Below, in pieces: positions 26,385-36,288 of a DNA stretch of 64,000 nucleotides. Origin of the DNA: JACKBJ01 sp964549495 (GTDB taxonomy: Bacteria; Chloroflexota; Anaerolineae; Epilineales; Epilineaceae); assembly GCA_964549495.1 (NCBI GenBank), contig CAZJWJ010000016.1:1-64000 (forward strand). The letters run 5' to 3'. Position 1 is the first letter of the stretch; every line of letters starts with the position of its first letter. The translations under genes were made by a program, and so were the position numbers. The notes below the pieces were generated by a model that ran no database searches, was not told where the DNA came from, and saw only the letters and a list, made by a program, of their open reading frames with translations.

Positions 26385-29297
26385 TCAAAGGGCCAGGCCG
26401 CAGAGGACCGCAGCGCGGCTGCCCGGGCTGGTGACGAGACCCGAGGAGGGGCGCCAGCCGCGACCACGGGGCGCGGGCCGGCCGGCCTCGGCGCGATCGA
26501 GCCGGGCAACGCCGGCGGGCAGCGGCTCGTCACCGAAGTCGGTCTCGTAGCGCGGCATCAGGCGATGGCCGTCCTGCCAGGGGGCCGAGCGGGCGTACTG
26601 CCCGACGATGCCGGTGACGCCCAGCTGCTGGCCCATCTCGACCCAGGGCCGGCGGATACCGGTGGCCTCGCGGGCCAGGATCCGCGCCGGCCCGCTGCCG
26701 TCGTCCAGCGTGATGGTGGGGCCGCCGTAGCCGATCACGGCGCCGAAGACGTGCACCAGCCGGCCCTCGTTGGCCTCGGATACCCCGCCGGTCGGGATGC
26801 GCAGCGGCGGCAGCGGCCGGCCGCTGCCGAGTCGGACGATGTCCTCGGGCCGGGACAGCACGACCTCACGTTCGCCGTGGTAATCCTTCAGCTGCCCGAC
26901 CAGCTCGACCCGGTCGCCCAGGGCGAGCTCCGGCAGTCGGGCATCGCGAGGCGCGAGGTAGACCAGGATGCCGGCCTGCGCGTCGCCGACGTAAAGGCTG
27001 CGCGAGGCCAGAAGATCCGGCGGCGCGGTAACCTGGCCGCGGACGCGCACCTGCCGGCCGGCCGGCAGGGCGCGCAGCACGGCGATGGGCTGCAGCTCGG
27101 CCGGACCGTCCAGGCCGCTCGAGGCTGCCGCTCCATCGACCGCCGAGGCCTCGTCCTCTTCGGGCATGGGACGGTTGGGCCCACCCGGCGTGACCGCGAA
27201 GTCGCTGCGCCAGGCGCCCCCGCCATCCTCGCTTCGACTCCACGATCGGTCGTAGCCGGGCGAGCGCGACCACGTGAAGCGATCGGCCTCGACGCCGTCG
27301 GGGCGGATCAAGCGCAGCGTGTCGGCTTGGTTGCCCAGCCCGACCTCGGTCTGGGCGCGGTGGAGCAGCAAGAAGCCGCCGGCTTCGATGCGCGTTCCGG
27401 CCGGCAGTTCGTAGCCCCAGCCATCGCGCTCGCGGTTTTCCACGCGCCAGCCGCCCAGGTCGACCGCGCCCGGCAGGGGATTGTAGAGCTCGACCCACTC
27501 GTCCTGATGGCCATCCTGCCCGTCGCCATCCCAGTCTACGCGGCGCGGGGCCGGCAGGATCTCGTTGAGCCGGATCGGCGGAGGGCCCTCGGGGCGGCCG
27601 CCGGCCCGGCCGGGCGAGGGGAAGGGCTGCGGCCACCAATCGTCGGCTCGGTCGCGGTCCCGATCCGGCGGGATGCGTTCGATCGAGCTGCCCGGCGGCC
27701 CGATCGGGACCGCCGGGTCGAAGGCATCGAGGTTGTTGCCGTAGCCCACCGCGTCGAGTAGCCCCCCGGTGGGCCCGCGCAGGCGAACGACGTCGCCCCC
27801 GTTGGCCAGGCCGCCACCGATGCGGCCGTCGGCCAGCACCAGGGTCAGGGCTTCGGGCTGCATCTCGGCGATGGCCCCGGCAGCCCGGTCGGATGCCGCC
27901 ACGACGGCGAAGGCGCCAGCCGGAAGCGAGACCTCCGGCAAGGCGTCCCAGCCGCTCCGATCGCCGATGGACCAGCCGGCCAGCGAGACCGCGCTGGGTC
28001 CGCGGTTGTGCAGTTCGACCCACTCCCAGGCAGCGTCGTTGCCCGCCTGCTCGGCATCGAAGAGGACCTCGCTGATCAGGATGGGCAGCAGGATGCGGCC
28101 CGGGTCGGGCGTGGCCGAGGGGCCGCTCGGGCTGGGTGTGGCGGCTGGAGCCGGAACCGTGGCTGTCGGACCGGTCGGTGTCGAGGAAGGGCTGCCGGCG
28201 GGCTGGGTCGGCAGGCCATCGCCGTTGGTCCGGCCCGGCGAAGGTGGCAGGGCATCGGTCCAGGGCAGCTCGCCGTCGGCCAGACGGGCGTAGCTGGCGT
28301 CCGGCCGGCTGCCGCTGTAGTCGTGCGCGTCCATCTCGCTGCCGTCGGGCGTCAGCAAGCGGACGCTGTCGCCGCCGTTGTTCAGCGCGATGCCGCTGTC
28401 GCGCTGGAAGACCAGCAGGTGCCCGCGGGCCTCGATCCGCGTGCCGTCCGGGAAGACGTAGGGATCGGATCCGCCCCCGGCGACGTCGTCGAGATGCCAC
28501 CCACGGATATCGACCGCAGCATCGCCGGGGTTGAAGAGCTCGATCCACTCGTCGGCCTGGTCGGCTTGGCCGTTCCCGTCCCAGTCCACCCCGCGCGGTG
28601 CCGGCAGATGCTCGTTGACGAGCAGCCGCAGGCCCGGCGCGAGGGTGGGCGGCGGAGCGGCCGTCGGAACCTCCGTTGGCCGGAGGTCCGGGGCCGGCCC
28701 GCCCGGGGAAGGATCCGACTGGTCGATCCAGTCGGCGGCCGCGTCGGTATCGCGCCCCGCGGGCACCCGCTCCAAGCTGTGGCCGGCCGCGACGTCCGGG
28801 GCGGGGGGCGCGAGCTGGCTGGCGTCGTCGCCCCAGCTGAGCCCGTCCACCACCGATCCGTCCGCGGCCAGGAGCCGCAGCTGGTCACCGCCGTTGCCCA
28901 GCCCGTTGCCGATGGTCCCGGCCAGCGTCACCACCCGACCGCCGAAGCCGGGATGGTCGATGGCAAAGCCCTCGCCGCCGGCCACGATCAGGTAGCCGCC
29001 GGCCGGGATCTCGATATCGGGCAGGGGATCCGAGGCCCGGTTGTCGGCGATCTGCCAGCCGGCCAGGCTCGCCGCGGACGCGCCCGTGTTGAGCAGCTCC
29101 ACCCACTCCCGCGCCCCCTCGCTGCCGCCCTCCGGCGGATCGTAGAGCACCTCGTTGAGGACGACGTGGCCCGGTGCCGACCCCTGGGCGAGGACGATCT
29201 CCGATGCCGAGGCGGCCAAGGCGAGGAACAGGCAGAGGCAGGTGAGCAGCACGCTCGACGGGCGAGGCGGCAGGGTCCGGCCGTGTCTGACGAACAT
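26385..29297 (-). CDS. secreted protein with four lamin-tail domains and C-terminal OB-like domains
   Basis: This 970-residue exported protein has a signal peptide over about residues 1-37. Four lamin-tail (LTD) domains follow at about 45-165, 230-330, 405-510 and 560-660, each with the pattern LNEVL...EWVELLN...LAGW. Domains 2 and 4 share the LPAPRxVDWDGxGQ insert. Thr/Pro/Ser-rich linkers separate the domains. Residues 745-920 look like two OB-fold-type domains (VRVRGQVTAPPDLL; LVHVFGAVIGYGGPTITLDDG), as seen in front of extracellular nucleases. No nuclease catalytic domain is present. It is likely a surface adhesin or nucleic-acid/phosphate-related binding protein. A Pho-box-like array lies 113-141 bp upstream. 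Confidence 0.8.
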   Translation of the reverse strand: MFVRHGRTLPPRPSSVLLTCLCLFLALAASASEIVLAQGSAPGHVVLNEVLYDPPEGGSEGAREWVELLNTGASAASLAGWQIADNRASDPLPDIEIPAGGYLIVAGGEGFAIDHPGFGGRVVTLAGTIGNGLGNGGDQLRLLAADGSVVDGLSWGDDASQLAPPAPDVAAGHSLERVPAGRDTDAAADWIDQSDPSPGGPAPDLRPTEVPTAAPPPTLAPGLRLLVNEHLPAPRGVDWDGNGQADQADEWIELFNPGDAAVDIRGWHLDDVAGGGSDPYVFPDGTRIEARGHLLVFQRDSGIALNNGGDSVRLLTPDGSEMDAHDYSGSRPDASYARLADGELPWTDALPPSPGRTNGDGLPTQPAGSPSSTPTGPTATVPAPAATPSPSGPSATPDPGRILLPILISEVLFDAEQAGNDAAWEWVELHNRGPSAVSLAGWSIGDRSGWDALPEVSLPAGAFAVVAASDRAAGAIAEMQPEALTLVLADGRIGGGLANGGDVVRLRGPTGGLLDAVGYGNNLDAFDPAVPIGPPGSSIERIPPDRDRDRADDWWPQPFPSPGRAGGRPEGPPPIRLNEILPAPRRVDWDGDGQDGHQDEWVELYNPLPGAVDLGGWRVENRERDGWGYELPAGTRIEAGGFLLLHRAQTEVGLGNQADTLRLIRPDGVEADRFTWSRSPGYDRSWSRSEDGGGAWRSDFAVTPGGPNRPMPEEDEASAVDGAAASSGLDGPAELQPIAVLRALPAGRQVRVRGQVTAPPDLLASRSLYVGDAQAGILVYLAPRDARLPELALGDRVELVGQLKDYHGEREVVLSRPEDIVRLGSGRPLPPLRIPTGGVSEANEGRLVHVFGAVIGYGGPTITLDDGSGPARILAREATGIRRPWVEMGQQLGVTGIVGQYARSAPWQDGHRLMPRYETDFGDEPLPAGVARLDRAEAGRPAPRGRGWRPSSGLVTSPGSRAAVLCGLAL

Positions 29298-29322
29298 CGA
29301 TCGCGACTCCGGGTCTCGGTGC

Positions 29323-29344
29323 GGGAGGGCAGGGTCGCCCTCCC
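29323..29344. other. perfect 8-bp hairpin in the 5' leader of the LTD gene
   Basis: GGGAGGGC (29323-29330) and GCCCTCCC (29337-29344) form a perfect stem with a 6-nt loop, about 26 nt before the LTD start codon. It would lie in that gene's leader RNA and could modulate translation or stability. Confidence 0.5.
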
Positions 29345-29409
29345 CGACGGTCTGACCCCGAGCCTAACGGGATGGAGCGGGCTGGCGGAAGGACCCGCGC
29401 GCCGCGTTT

Positions 29410-29438
29410 GCGACAGCTTGGCGACAGCAAAGCGACAG
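29410..29438 (-). promoter_or_regulatory. triple Pho-box-like direct repeat (CTGTCGC, 11-bp period)
   Basis: On the minus strand three copies of CTGTCGC occur at 29438-29432, 29427-29421 and 29416-29410, exactly 11 bp apart. That is the layout of PhoB/PhoP-type operators (CTGTCAT plus 4 bp, repeated). A fourth half-site, CTGTCAT, lies further upstream at 29480-29474. They are oriented toward the LTD gene starting at 29297. The match to the PhoB consensus is established knowledge of that family; binding here is inference. Confidence 0.6.
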
Positions 29439-29786
29439 TCCCGCGCTTTCGAGCCCGCGGTCAACCGGGTTGCATGACAGGTTGCGCCCCGCTCCATCCG
29501 CAGCCTAAAAGACGGTTCGACCGGTCCGGCCCTCCGTGCCTTCTCCGCGCTGCTGAGCGAAGCGGAAGCGGAGCGCGAGGCGAGGGAAGGGCGTGCTGCT
29601 GGTGTCATCCCTTGGCCCAAGAGCGTCTTCGGCAGCGCCTGATCCGGTCCGCATGATGATCGTGAAGACACGTCGAAGGGAAGGTCCTGGGATGGTTGCC
29701 GGGCGCGATGCTATCGTTGGCACCGATGTTGCTGGCGATGCAGCCGTCTGCCATCAACGAACCCGCCTGGCCGGAACGACGAGGCC

Positions 29787-31061
29787 ATGTCTTCGATCCA
29801 GATCCCTTCGAATCCGATTCCGCTTCTCCGCCGCCGCCCGGCTTCGGTCGGCGGCTTGCGCTGGCTCGCGCTGGTCCTGATCGGCCTGGCGCTGGGCAGC
29901 GGGGTGGCCGGCGCGCAGGCGCGGCCGGTGGCCGCCACCTGGCCCATGGCCCGGCTGCTACCCGACAGCGAGCTGGTCTACGGCCCGGCCTACTACGACT
30001 GGGATCTGGACGCTTTCGTGGCCGAACAAGCGGGCTATCTGTCGCGCTACAACGAGATCGTGGACGGCCAGGTCCTCTCCGGCAGCCAGATCCTGAGGCG
30101 GGTGGCCGAGGACTATTCCATCGGGCCGCGCGTGCTCCTGGCCTTGATCGAGATGCACAGCGGCTGGGTGAGCCGTTCGGAGCCGAGCGAAACCACCTTC
30201 CCGGCCGGCGGCGTCCTGCCCGGCTTGCAGCCAGGGCTGGCGGCCGCCGCGGACGGGCTCAGCGGCGTCTACTACGCCCACCGCTTCGACGGGCTGCGAG
30301 ACATCGAGGGCGTGGGGCGGCTGCCGGAGGTCAATGCGGCCACCTTCGCCCTCCTGGCCTGGTTGCAGCGCGACGCCGAGGAGGGGCAGTGGGCCGGTTT
30401 GGAGGCTTCCAGCCGCTTCCATGCCGCCTGGACCATGCTCTTCGGGGATCCACTGCTCTTCGCCACCGACGCGGTGGTGCCGCCGGCCATTCCCCCCGCC
30501 CGTCCCCAGCTGCCTTTCGGGCCGGGCGAGATCTGGTACTATGTGGCCGGTCCGCACAGCCCCTGGGGGTCCAGCGGTCCCCGCGCGGCCGTCGACTTCG
30601 CGCCGCCGCCGGCACAGGCCACCGGCTGCCTGGACTCGATCGCCTGGGTGCGGGCCGTGGCGGCCGGTACCGTGTTGCGATCGAGGGATGGGGGCCTGGT
30701 GGTCGATCTCGGGGAAGACGGATTCGAGGGCAGTGGCTGGGCACATGTCTATGCCCATCTCTCGCCGGTGGGGCGTGCCGAAGTCGGGACGCGGGTGGAG
30801 GCCGGCGATCCGCTGGGCCATCCCTCCTGTGCCGGAGGCTTGGAGTCGCAGTCGCGGGTGACCTTTGCGCGGAAGCTGGACGGCGAGTGGATGCCGGCCG
30901 ATCATCCCGAGCATCCGCTACGCCTCGGTGCTTGGACCGCCTTGCCCGGCAACCTGCCCGGCGAGGGCTGGTTGGTCGCACAGGGCCTGCCCGAACGGCA
31001 AGCCAGTCCGGAGAAGGTCGACGAGCTCAACGGCCTGGCGGCGGACTTGGTGCTGCCGTGA
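29787..31061 (+). CDS. secreted M23 (LasA-type) peptidase homologue, probably catalytically inactive
   Basis: This 424-residue exported protein has a signal peptide over about residues 25-45, a helical middle region and a C-terminal M23 fold. The first metal-site region PHSPWG...RAAVDF (His near 256, Asp near 269) and the later YAHLS segment (near 322) are present. The essential HxH motif that normally follows a Ser-Thr-Gly (THLHIARKYNGEW type) is replaced by SRVTFARKLDGEW near 356-368, so both histidines are lost. It probably binds rather than cleaves peptidoglycan, as EnvC-type pseudopeptidases do, possibly activating an amidase (inference). Start is ATG with no strong Shine-Dalgarno. Confidence 0.75.
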   Translation: MSSIQIPSNPIPLLRRRPASVGGLRWLALVLIGLALGSGVAGAQARPVAATWPMARLLPDSELVYGPAYYDWDLDAFVAEQAGYLSRYNEIVDGQVLSGSQILRRVAEDYSIGPRVLLALIEMHSGWVSRSEPSETTFPAGGVLPGLQPGLAAAADGLSGVYYAHRFDGLRDIEGVGRLPEVNAATFALLAWLQRDAEEGQWAGLEASSRFHAAWTMLFGDPLLFATDAVVPPAIPPARPQLPFGPGEIWYYVAGPHSPWGSSGPRAAVDFAPPPAQATGCLDSIAWVRAVAAGTVLRSRDGGLVVDLGEDGFEGSGWAHVYAHLSPVGRAEVGTRVEAGDPLGHPSCAGGLESQSRVTFARKLDGEWMPADHPEHPLRLGAWTALPGNLPGEGWLVAQGLPERQASPEKVDELNGLAADLVLP

Positions 31062-31124
31062 AGCCATCCACCGAATCGGCCCGCGATCCACGACGGGCTC
31101 CGGCGCGCTCCAAGGGAGGATGAG

Positions 31125-32237
31125 GTGTTCCTGCAATGGGCGCAGAAGCTGCGCCGCTACTACCTCCTGCTGATCGTCGCCTCGGTGGTGATCTTCGCCG
31201 TGCTGCAATTCACCGGCCTCAGCGTCTTCTCTCCCCCGCCCTGCGAGTCGGCGCCCGAGTATCGCGAGGACGTACCGGCCGATCTGCGCCAGACCATCGA
31301 CGCCTTTCAGGAGGCTGGCCTGCTCTATTGCCGCGATCTGCGCGAAGGACTGCGCACCGTGGCACCGACGGTGTACTGGGGATCCGATGGCTTGAACAGC
31401 CTCATCTTCTTCCAGGCCGTGGAGGGCGAGAACCTCTCCGGCGTCGGTGTGCCGGCATACACCTTCGGCGATGGCCAGGACGAGTTCTTTCCATCTCGGC
31501 GCGGGGACTGGCGGCATCCGGGATTCACCCAGCGGGTCGAGGGCCGGCGGGTGTGGCGCAATCAGGCCGAGTCGGAGGACCCGGCCTACTACTACCGCTT
31601 CGATGGCGCGCCCGGAGTCGGCATGGCCACGACCTTCATCTCGGTGCGCGGGCCGGCGGTGGTGCAAGAGGGGCTGACCGACCGCAGCTTCCTGCAGGAC
31701 CTCGAACGGATCATCAACATCCTGCGCCGGCAAGAGCAAGTCCGTCAGGCCGGGCGCTTGATCACCCGCGATCTCACCCTGCTGGTCGACACGAGCCGGT
31801 GGGATGAGGTGGTGCAACGCGAGATCAACCCGCTCTTGCTCGACGAGGAGGCACGCATGGACTACCTCGCGCTGCGCGACGAAGTCCTGCCCGAGACCAT
31901 CCTCTACCAAAGCGCTCAGTCGATCAGCGGCAGCACGGTCTGGTTGGCTGGCTTGCCCGAGGATGCGAACCCGGCCATGGTCTTGGTCCCGCGCCAGGGC
32001 GGCCCGCCCATCGAGCCCATCGAGCAGTCCGTCTGGGACTCCCTCGGCGAGGGCACGCCGCTGGTCCACTTCGCCTTCCCCAAGCAGCCGGACGGATCGG
32101 TGCACGAGGCGCGGTATTGGGAAGATGCCGAGACGCGCGCGGAGGCCGAGCCGGATCGAACCTGGCCGGTGGCCTTCCCTTTCCTCGTCGACCCCGCGGC
32201 CGAAGCGACCGTCCAAGCCGAGGAGGATGGCTCGTGA
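31125..32237 (+). CDS. membrane-anchored protein of unknown function
   Basis: This 370-residue protein starts with GTG, preceded by GGGAGGA. Residues 10-32 form a single membrane helix. The remainder is a soluble, probably extracytoplasmic domain with Cys residues soon after the helix (PPPCES...LLYCRDL), a disulfide candidate. I do not recognise a family. Segments VYWGSDGLNSLIFFQAVEG and TVWLAGLPEDANPAMVLVPRQGG suggest an alpha/beta fold. The stop overlaps the next gene's GTG as GTGA, coupling it to the inositol monophosphatase homologue. Confidence 0.65.
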   Translation: MFLQWAQKLRRYYLLLIVASVVIFAVLQFTGLSVFSPPPCESAPEYREDVPADLRQTIDAFQEAGLLYCRDLREGLRTVAPTVYWGSDGLNSLIFFQAVEGENLSGVGVPAYTFGDGQDEFFPSRRGDWRHPGFTQRVEGRRVWRNQAESEDPAYYYRFDGAPGVGMATTFISVRGPAVVQEGLTDRSFLQDLERIINILRRQEQVRQAGRLITRDLTLLVDTSRWDEVVQREINPLLLDEEARMDYLALRDEVLPETILYQSAQSISGSTVWLAGLPEDANPAMVLVPRQGGPPIEPIEQSVWDSLGEGTPLVHFAFPKQPDGSVHEARYWEDAETRAEAEPDRTWPVAFPFLVDPAAEATVQAEEDGS

Positions 32238-33085
32238 GCGGAGCCCTGGCCATGGAGGAGCGCAGGATGTCGGAGGATCTCTGGGATGCCGAGCAGTTGG
32301 ACGACATGCGGCGGGCGGCCGAAGCCATCGCGCGCGAGGCCGGAGCCCTGTTGGCCGAGCGGTTCGAGGAAAGCCGGGTCGAGGAGCTCAAGGGGCATGC
32401 GCACAACCTGGTCACCGAGAGCGACCGGGCCAGCGAGGCGCTGATCGTCTCCGCGCTAGGCGCCCGCTTTCCGGAGCACGCCATCCGTGCCGAGGAAGGC
32501 AGCCATGCCGCGGGACGATCGGGCATCACCTGGGTGGTCGACCCGCTGGACGGCACCAACAACTACGCCCACGGCCTGCCGATCTTCTCGGTGACCCTGG
32601 CCGCCATGGCCGGCCATCGGGTCCTGGCAGGCGTGACCTATGATCCTACGCGCGACGAGCTCTTCTCGGCCCGGCGCGGTGGCGGCGCCTGGCTCGACGG
32701 CCGGCCGATCTCGGTCTCCTCGCGCGATCGATTGGAGCGCTCCATCGTGGTCACCGGATTCCCCTACGACAAGGCCAGCAACCCGGACAACAACCTGGCC
32801 CAGTTCGCGGCCGTCGCGCCCCGCGTGCGCGGCATCCGCCGCCTGGGATCGGCCGCCCTGGATCTGGCCTACGTGGCGGCCGGCCGCATGGAGGCCTATT
32901 GGGAGCGCGGCACGCAGGCCTGGGACGTGGCGGCTGGCGTGCTCTTGGTCGAGGAGGCCGGCGGCCGGGTGAGCGACTACGAGGACGGGCCGGCTAGCGT
33001 CGACGGCGGCCGATTCTTGGCCTCCAACGGCCGCGTGCACCAGGAGCTGCTCTCGGTGCTGCGCTCGGTGGAGCGGCCGCGATGA
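32234..33085 (+). CDS. inositol monophosphatase family protein
   Basis: This 283-residue phosphatase is of the Mg-dependent, lithium-sensitive superfamily (inositol-1-phosphate, histidinol-phosphate or related sugar phosphates). Metal-site motifs are present: GHAHNLVTESD near residue 55, the Glu pair in RAEEGS near 85, WVVDPLDGTNNY near 97-108 and WDVAAGVLLVEEAGG near 225-240. The GTG start at 32234 is supported by AGGAGG 7 nt upstream; ATGs at 32252 and 32267 are alternatives. The gene overlaps both neighbours by 4 bp, so it is translated as part of an operon with the membrane protein and the PIG-L deacetylase. Confidence 0.88.
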   Translation: MSGALAMEERRMSEDLWDAEQLDDMRRAAEAIAREAGALLAERFEESRVEELKGHAHNLVTESDRASEALIVSALGARFPEHAIRAEEGSHAAGRSGITWVVDPLDGTNNYAHGLPIFSVTLAAMAGHRVLAGVTYDPTRDELFSARRGGGAWLDGRPISVSSRDRLERSIVVTGFPYDKASNPDNNLAQFAAVAPRVRGIRRLGSAALDLAYVAAGRMEAYWERGTQAWDVAAGVLLVEEAGGRVSDYEDGPASVDGGRFLASNGRVHQELLSVLRSVERPR

Positions 33086-33894
33086 GCGCCCCGACAGCCG
33101 GTGGCCTGATGGTGGTCGTGGCCCATCCGGACGACGAGACCTTTGGCGTGGGCGGCACCATGGCGCTCTTGCGCCAGCGCGGTGAGCCGGTCTCCGTGCT
33201 GATCGCCACGCGCGGCCAGTCCGGTCAGATCGTGCTGCCCGAATTGGATACGGAGGAGAATCGGGCCGACATGGCCGCGCTAAGAGAACGCGAAGCGCGG
33301 GCGGCCATGGATGCCTTGGGCGTGGAGCGTCTGGACTTCCTGGATCACCGGGATGGTCAGCTGGCCGAGCAGCCCCAGGGGCCGCTGGCGCGCGAGGTGG
33401 CTACCGCGCTGCGCCGCAAACGCCCCGCGGTGGTCGTCACCTTCGGTCCGGAGGGCATCTATGGTCATCCGGACCACCTGGCCATCCACCGCGCGACCAC
33501 CCGCGCCTTCGAGCTGGCCGCCGACCCGGAGATCGAGTTGGACGAGCTTCCGCCGCATGCCGCGCGGCGCCTGGTCTTCAACGTGCTGCCGCGGGCCTTG
33601 GCCGATCGGCTCAACGAGGACATCGGACCGATCGAGATCGGCTCGGCCCAGCTGCGATTCCGCGGCTACGCCGAGGCCGAGATCCGGACCCGGGTGAACA
33701 TCGCGTCCGTGCTCGATCGCAAGCTGGCCGCCTTGGCGGCCCATGCCTCGCAGACCGGCGGAGACAGCGACGAGATCCGGCAGCGCCTGGGCGATCGGGT
33801 GGGCACCGAGCACTTCATCGTCGCACGGGATCGCGGGCCGGCCGTTGCGGAACTGGATCACGACCTCTTGGCCGGTCTGCCGCCCGCGCGATAA
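33082..33894 (+). CDS. PIG-L family deacetylase (LmbE-like)
   Basis: This 270-residue zinc deacetylase is related to the enzymes that remove acetyl groups from GlcNAc conjugates such as GlcNAc-inositol or GlcNAc-malate. The metal-binding motif AHPDDE is at residues 14-19, and HPDH near residue 131 supplies further ligands. The inositol-phosphatase homologue encoded just upstream, with ATGA overlap, makes an inositol- or thiol-related glycoconjugate pathway possible (compare mycothiol/bacillithiol), but no other pathway gene is in the window. Substrate remains open. Confidence 0.88.
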   Translation: MSAPTAGGLMVVVAHPDDETFGVGGTMALLRQRGEPVSVLIATRGQSGQIVLPELDTEENRADMAALREREARAAMDALGVERLDFLDHRDGQLAEQPQGPLAREVATALRRKRPAVVVTFGPEGIYGHPDHLAIHRATTRAFELAADPEIELDELPPHAARRLVFNVLPRALADRLNEDIGPIEIGSAQLRFRGYAEAEIRTRVNIASVLDRKLAALAAHASQTGGDSDEIRQRLGDRVGTEHFIVARDRGPAVAELDHDLLAGLPPAR

Positions 33895-33921
33895 TGCTCG
33901 AGCGGCGCCCCGGACGGCAAC

Positions 33922-33949
33922 TTGACCTGCCAGAGGCCTGAGTTACCAT
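33922..33949 (+). promoter_or_regulatory. promoter TTGACC-16-TACCAT for a leaderless transcript
   Basis: TTGACC (33922-33927), a 16-bp spacer and TACCAT (33944-33949) end 7 nt before the ATG at 33957. No Shine-Dalgarno fits between, so the transcript should start at or next to the start codon. Confidence 0.65.
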
Positions 33950-33956
33950 AGGCCGC

Positions 33957-34829
33957 ATGAACAGCCAAGAGCCCCAACGAATCGAAGTCGTCGGCGTGGT
34001 CGGCTGCGGCCTGATGGGCGCCGGCATCGTAGAGGTCTGCGCCCGGTCGGGCCTGGCGGTCGTGGCCAGCGAGGTCGATCAGGAAGCCTTGCACAGCGGT
34101 CTCGGCCGCTTGCGCAAGTCCCTGGACCGCGCTCTGGATCGCGGCAAGATCGACAAGGCGGCCCACGCCGAAACCCTGGATCGGGTGCGCGGCACGACCG
34201 ACCTGGAGGACCTGGCCGACTGCGACCTGGTCATCGAGGCGGTGGTCGAGAGCCTGAAGGTCAAGCGCCAGCTCTTCGAGCGCCTGGACGAGATCTGCGA
34301 GGATCGGGCCATCCTGGCTTCCAACACCTCCTCGATCTCGATCACCAAGCTGGCGGCGGCCACCGATCGGCCCGAGCAGGTCATCGGCGCGCATTTCTTC
34401 AACCCGGTGCCGGTCATGCCGCTCTTGGAGATCGTGCGCGGCCTGCAGACCTCCGAGGTCACCTACCAGGCCCTGCGCGACTTCGGTCAGCGCCTGGGCA
34501 AGCAGATCGTGGTGGCGCTAAAGGACAACCCGGGCTTCATCGTCAACCTGCTCTTCGTGCCCTACGGCCTGGACGCCATCCGCGGCCTCGAGCAGGGCGT
34601 GGCGACGATGGAGGACTTCGACACGGCCATGCGTCTGGGCATGAACCATCCCATGGGCCCCTTCGAGCTGATGGACTTCGTGGGCTTGGACACCATGCTC
34701 TTCATCGCCGACGCGATGTACGAGGAGACCCGCGACCCGCGCTACGCCGCCCCGCCGCGGCTGCGCCAGATGGTCGCCGCCGGTCACATGGGACGCAAGA
34801 GCGGGCACGGCTTCTACGACTACGGTTGA
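33957..34829 (+). CDS. 3-hydroxyacyl-CoA (3-hydroxybutyryl-CoA) dehydrogenase
   Basis: This 290-residue NAD-dependent enzyme oxidises (S)-3-hydroxyacyl-CoA, as in beta-oxidation or butyrate-type metabolism. The NAD-binding motif is GVVGCGLMGAGI near residues 13-24. The catalytic His-Glu dyad is visible in IGAHFFNPVPVMPLLEIV near 143-160, and KDNPGFIVN near 185 is the family's second-domain signature. It ends KSGHGFYDYG, normal for the single-domain bacterial form. No thiolase or enoyl-CoA hydratase gene is nearby. It is expressed from a dedicated leaderless-type promoter. The symbol hbd or fadB2 could apply; I leave it blank. Confidence 0.92.
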   Translation: MNSQEPQRIEVVGVVGCGLMGAGIVEVCARSGLAVVASEVDQEALHSGLGRLRKSLDRALDRGKIDKAAHAETLDRVRGTTDLEDLADCDLVIEAVVESLKVKRQLFERLDEICEDRAILASNTSSISITKLAAATDRPEQVIGAHFFNPVPVMPLLEIVRGLQTSEVTYQALRDFGQRLGKQIVVALKDNPGFIVNLLFVPYGLDAIRGLEQGVATMEDFDTAMRLGMNHPMGPFELMDFVGLDTMLFIADAMYEETRDPRYAAPPRLRQMVAAGHMGRKSGHGFYDYG

Positions 34830-34889
34830 GGTCGGGCCGGCCGACACACGGCGCAGCGATCGAAACCTGCTCGGTGGCGTGGCCGACCC

Positions 34890-36068
<1,179 letters not shown>

Positions 36069-36272
36069 GAAGCCCCTTGCCAAGGCTGCTCGCGGTCCTC
36101 GACGAGCGCTTGCCGGCGGCAAGTCTAGCCCAAGAGATCGCAACGAGGTATCGCGCCCGACTGCCGAATCGCATCGATGCAAGGTCGCCGGAGCTGCGTC
36201 CCGTCCGCGATCGGCCGATCCTCGCGGGAGGATGCGGGCCGGCATCGGAGCCCGGGGCCCGCCGGCCGCCTA

Positions 36273-36281
36273 TGCTATACT
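36273..36281 (+). promoter_or_regulatory. extended -10 promoter (TGCTATACT), 7 nt before the start codon
   Basis: TGC plus TATACT (36276-36281) is a near-perfect extended -10. The ATG of the phosphomutase homologue follows after exactly 7 nt at 36289, so the mRNA is probably leaderless. No -35 is apparent, as often with extended -10 promoters. Confidence 0.6.
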
Positions 36282-36288
36282 CGCGGCG

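Larger units (their letters stand above)
29298..29786. other. 489-bp divergent intergenic region
   Basis: The region separates the LTD gene (minus) from the M23-like gene (plus). It contains the Pho-box-like array (29410-29438, with an extra half-site at 29474-29480) and the leader hairpin (29323-29344). An extended -10 TGCTATCGT (29709-29717) may drive the plus-strand gene; no matching -35 is seen. I see no convincing small gene or RNA in the rest. Confidence 0.5.
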
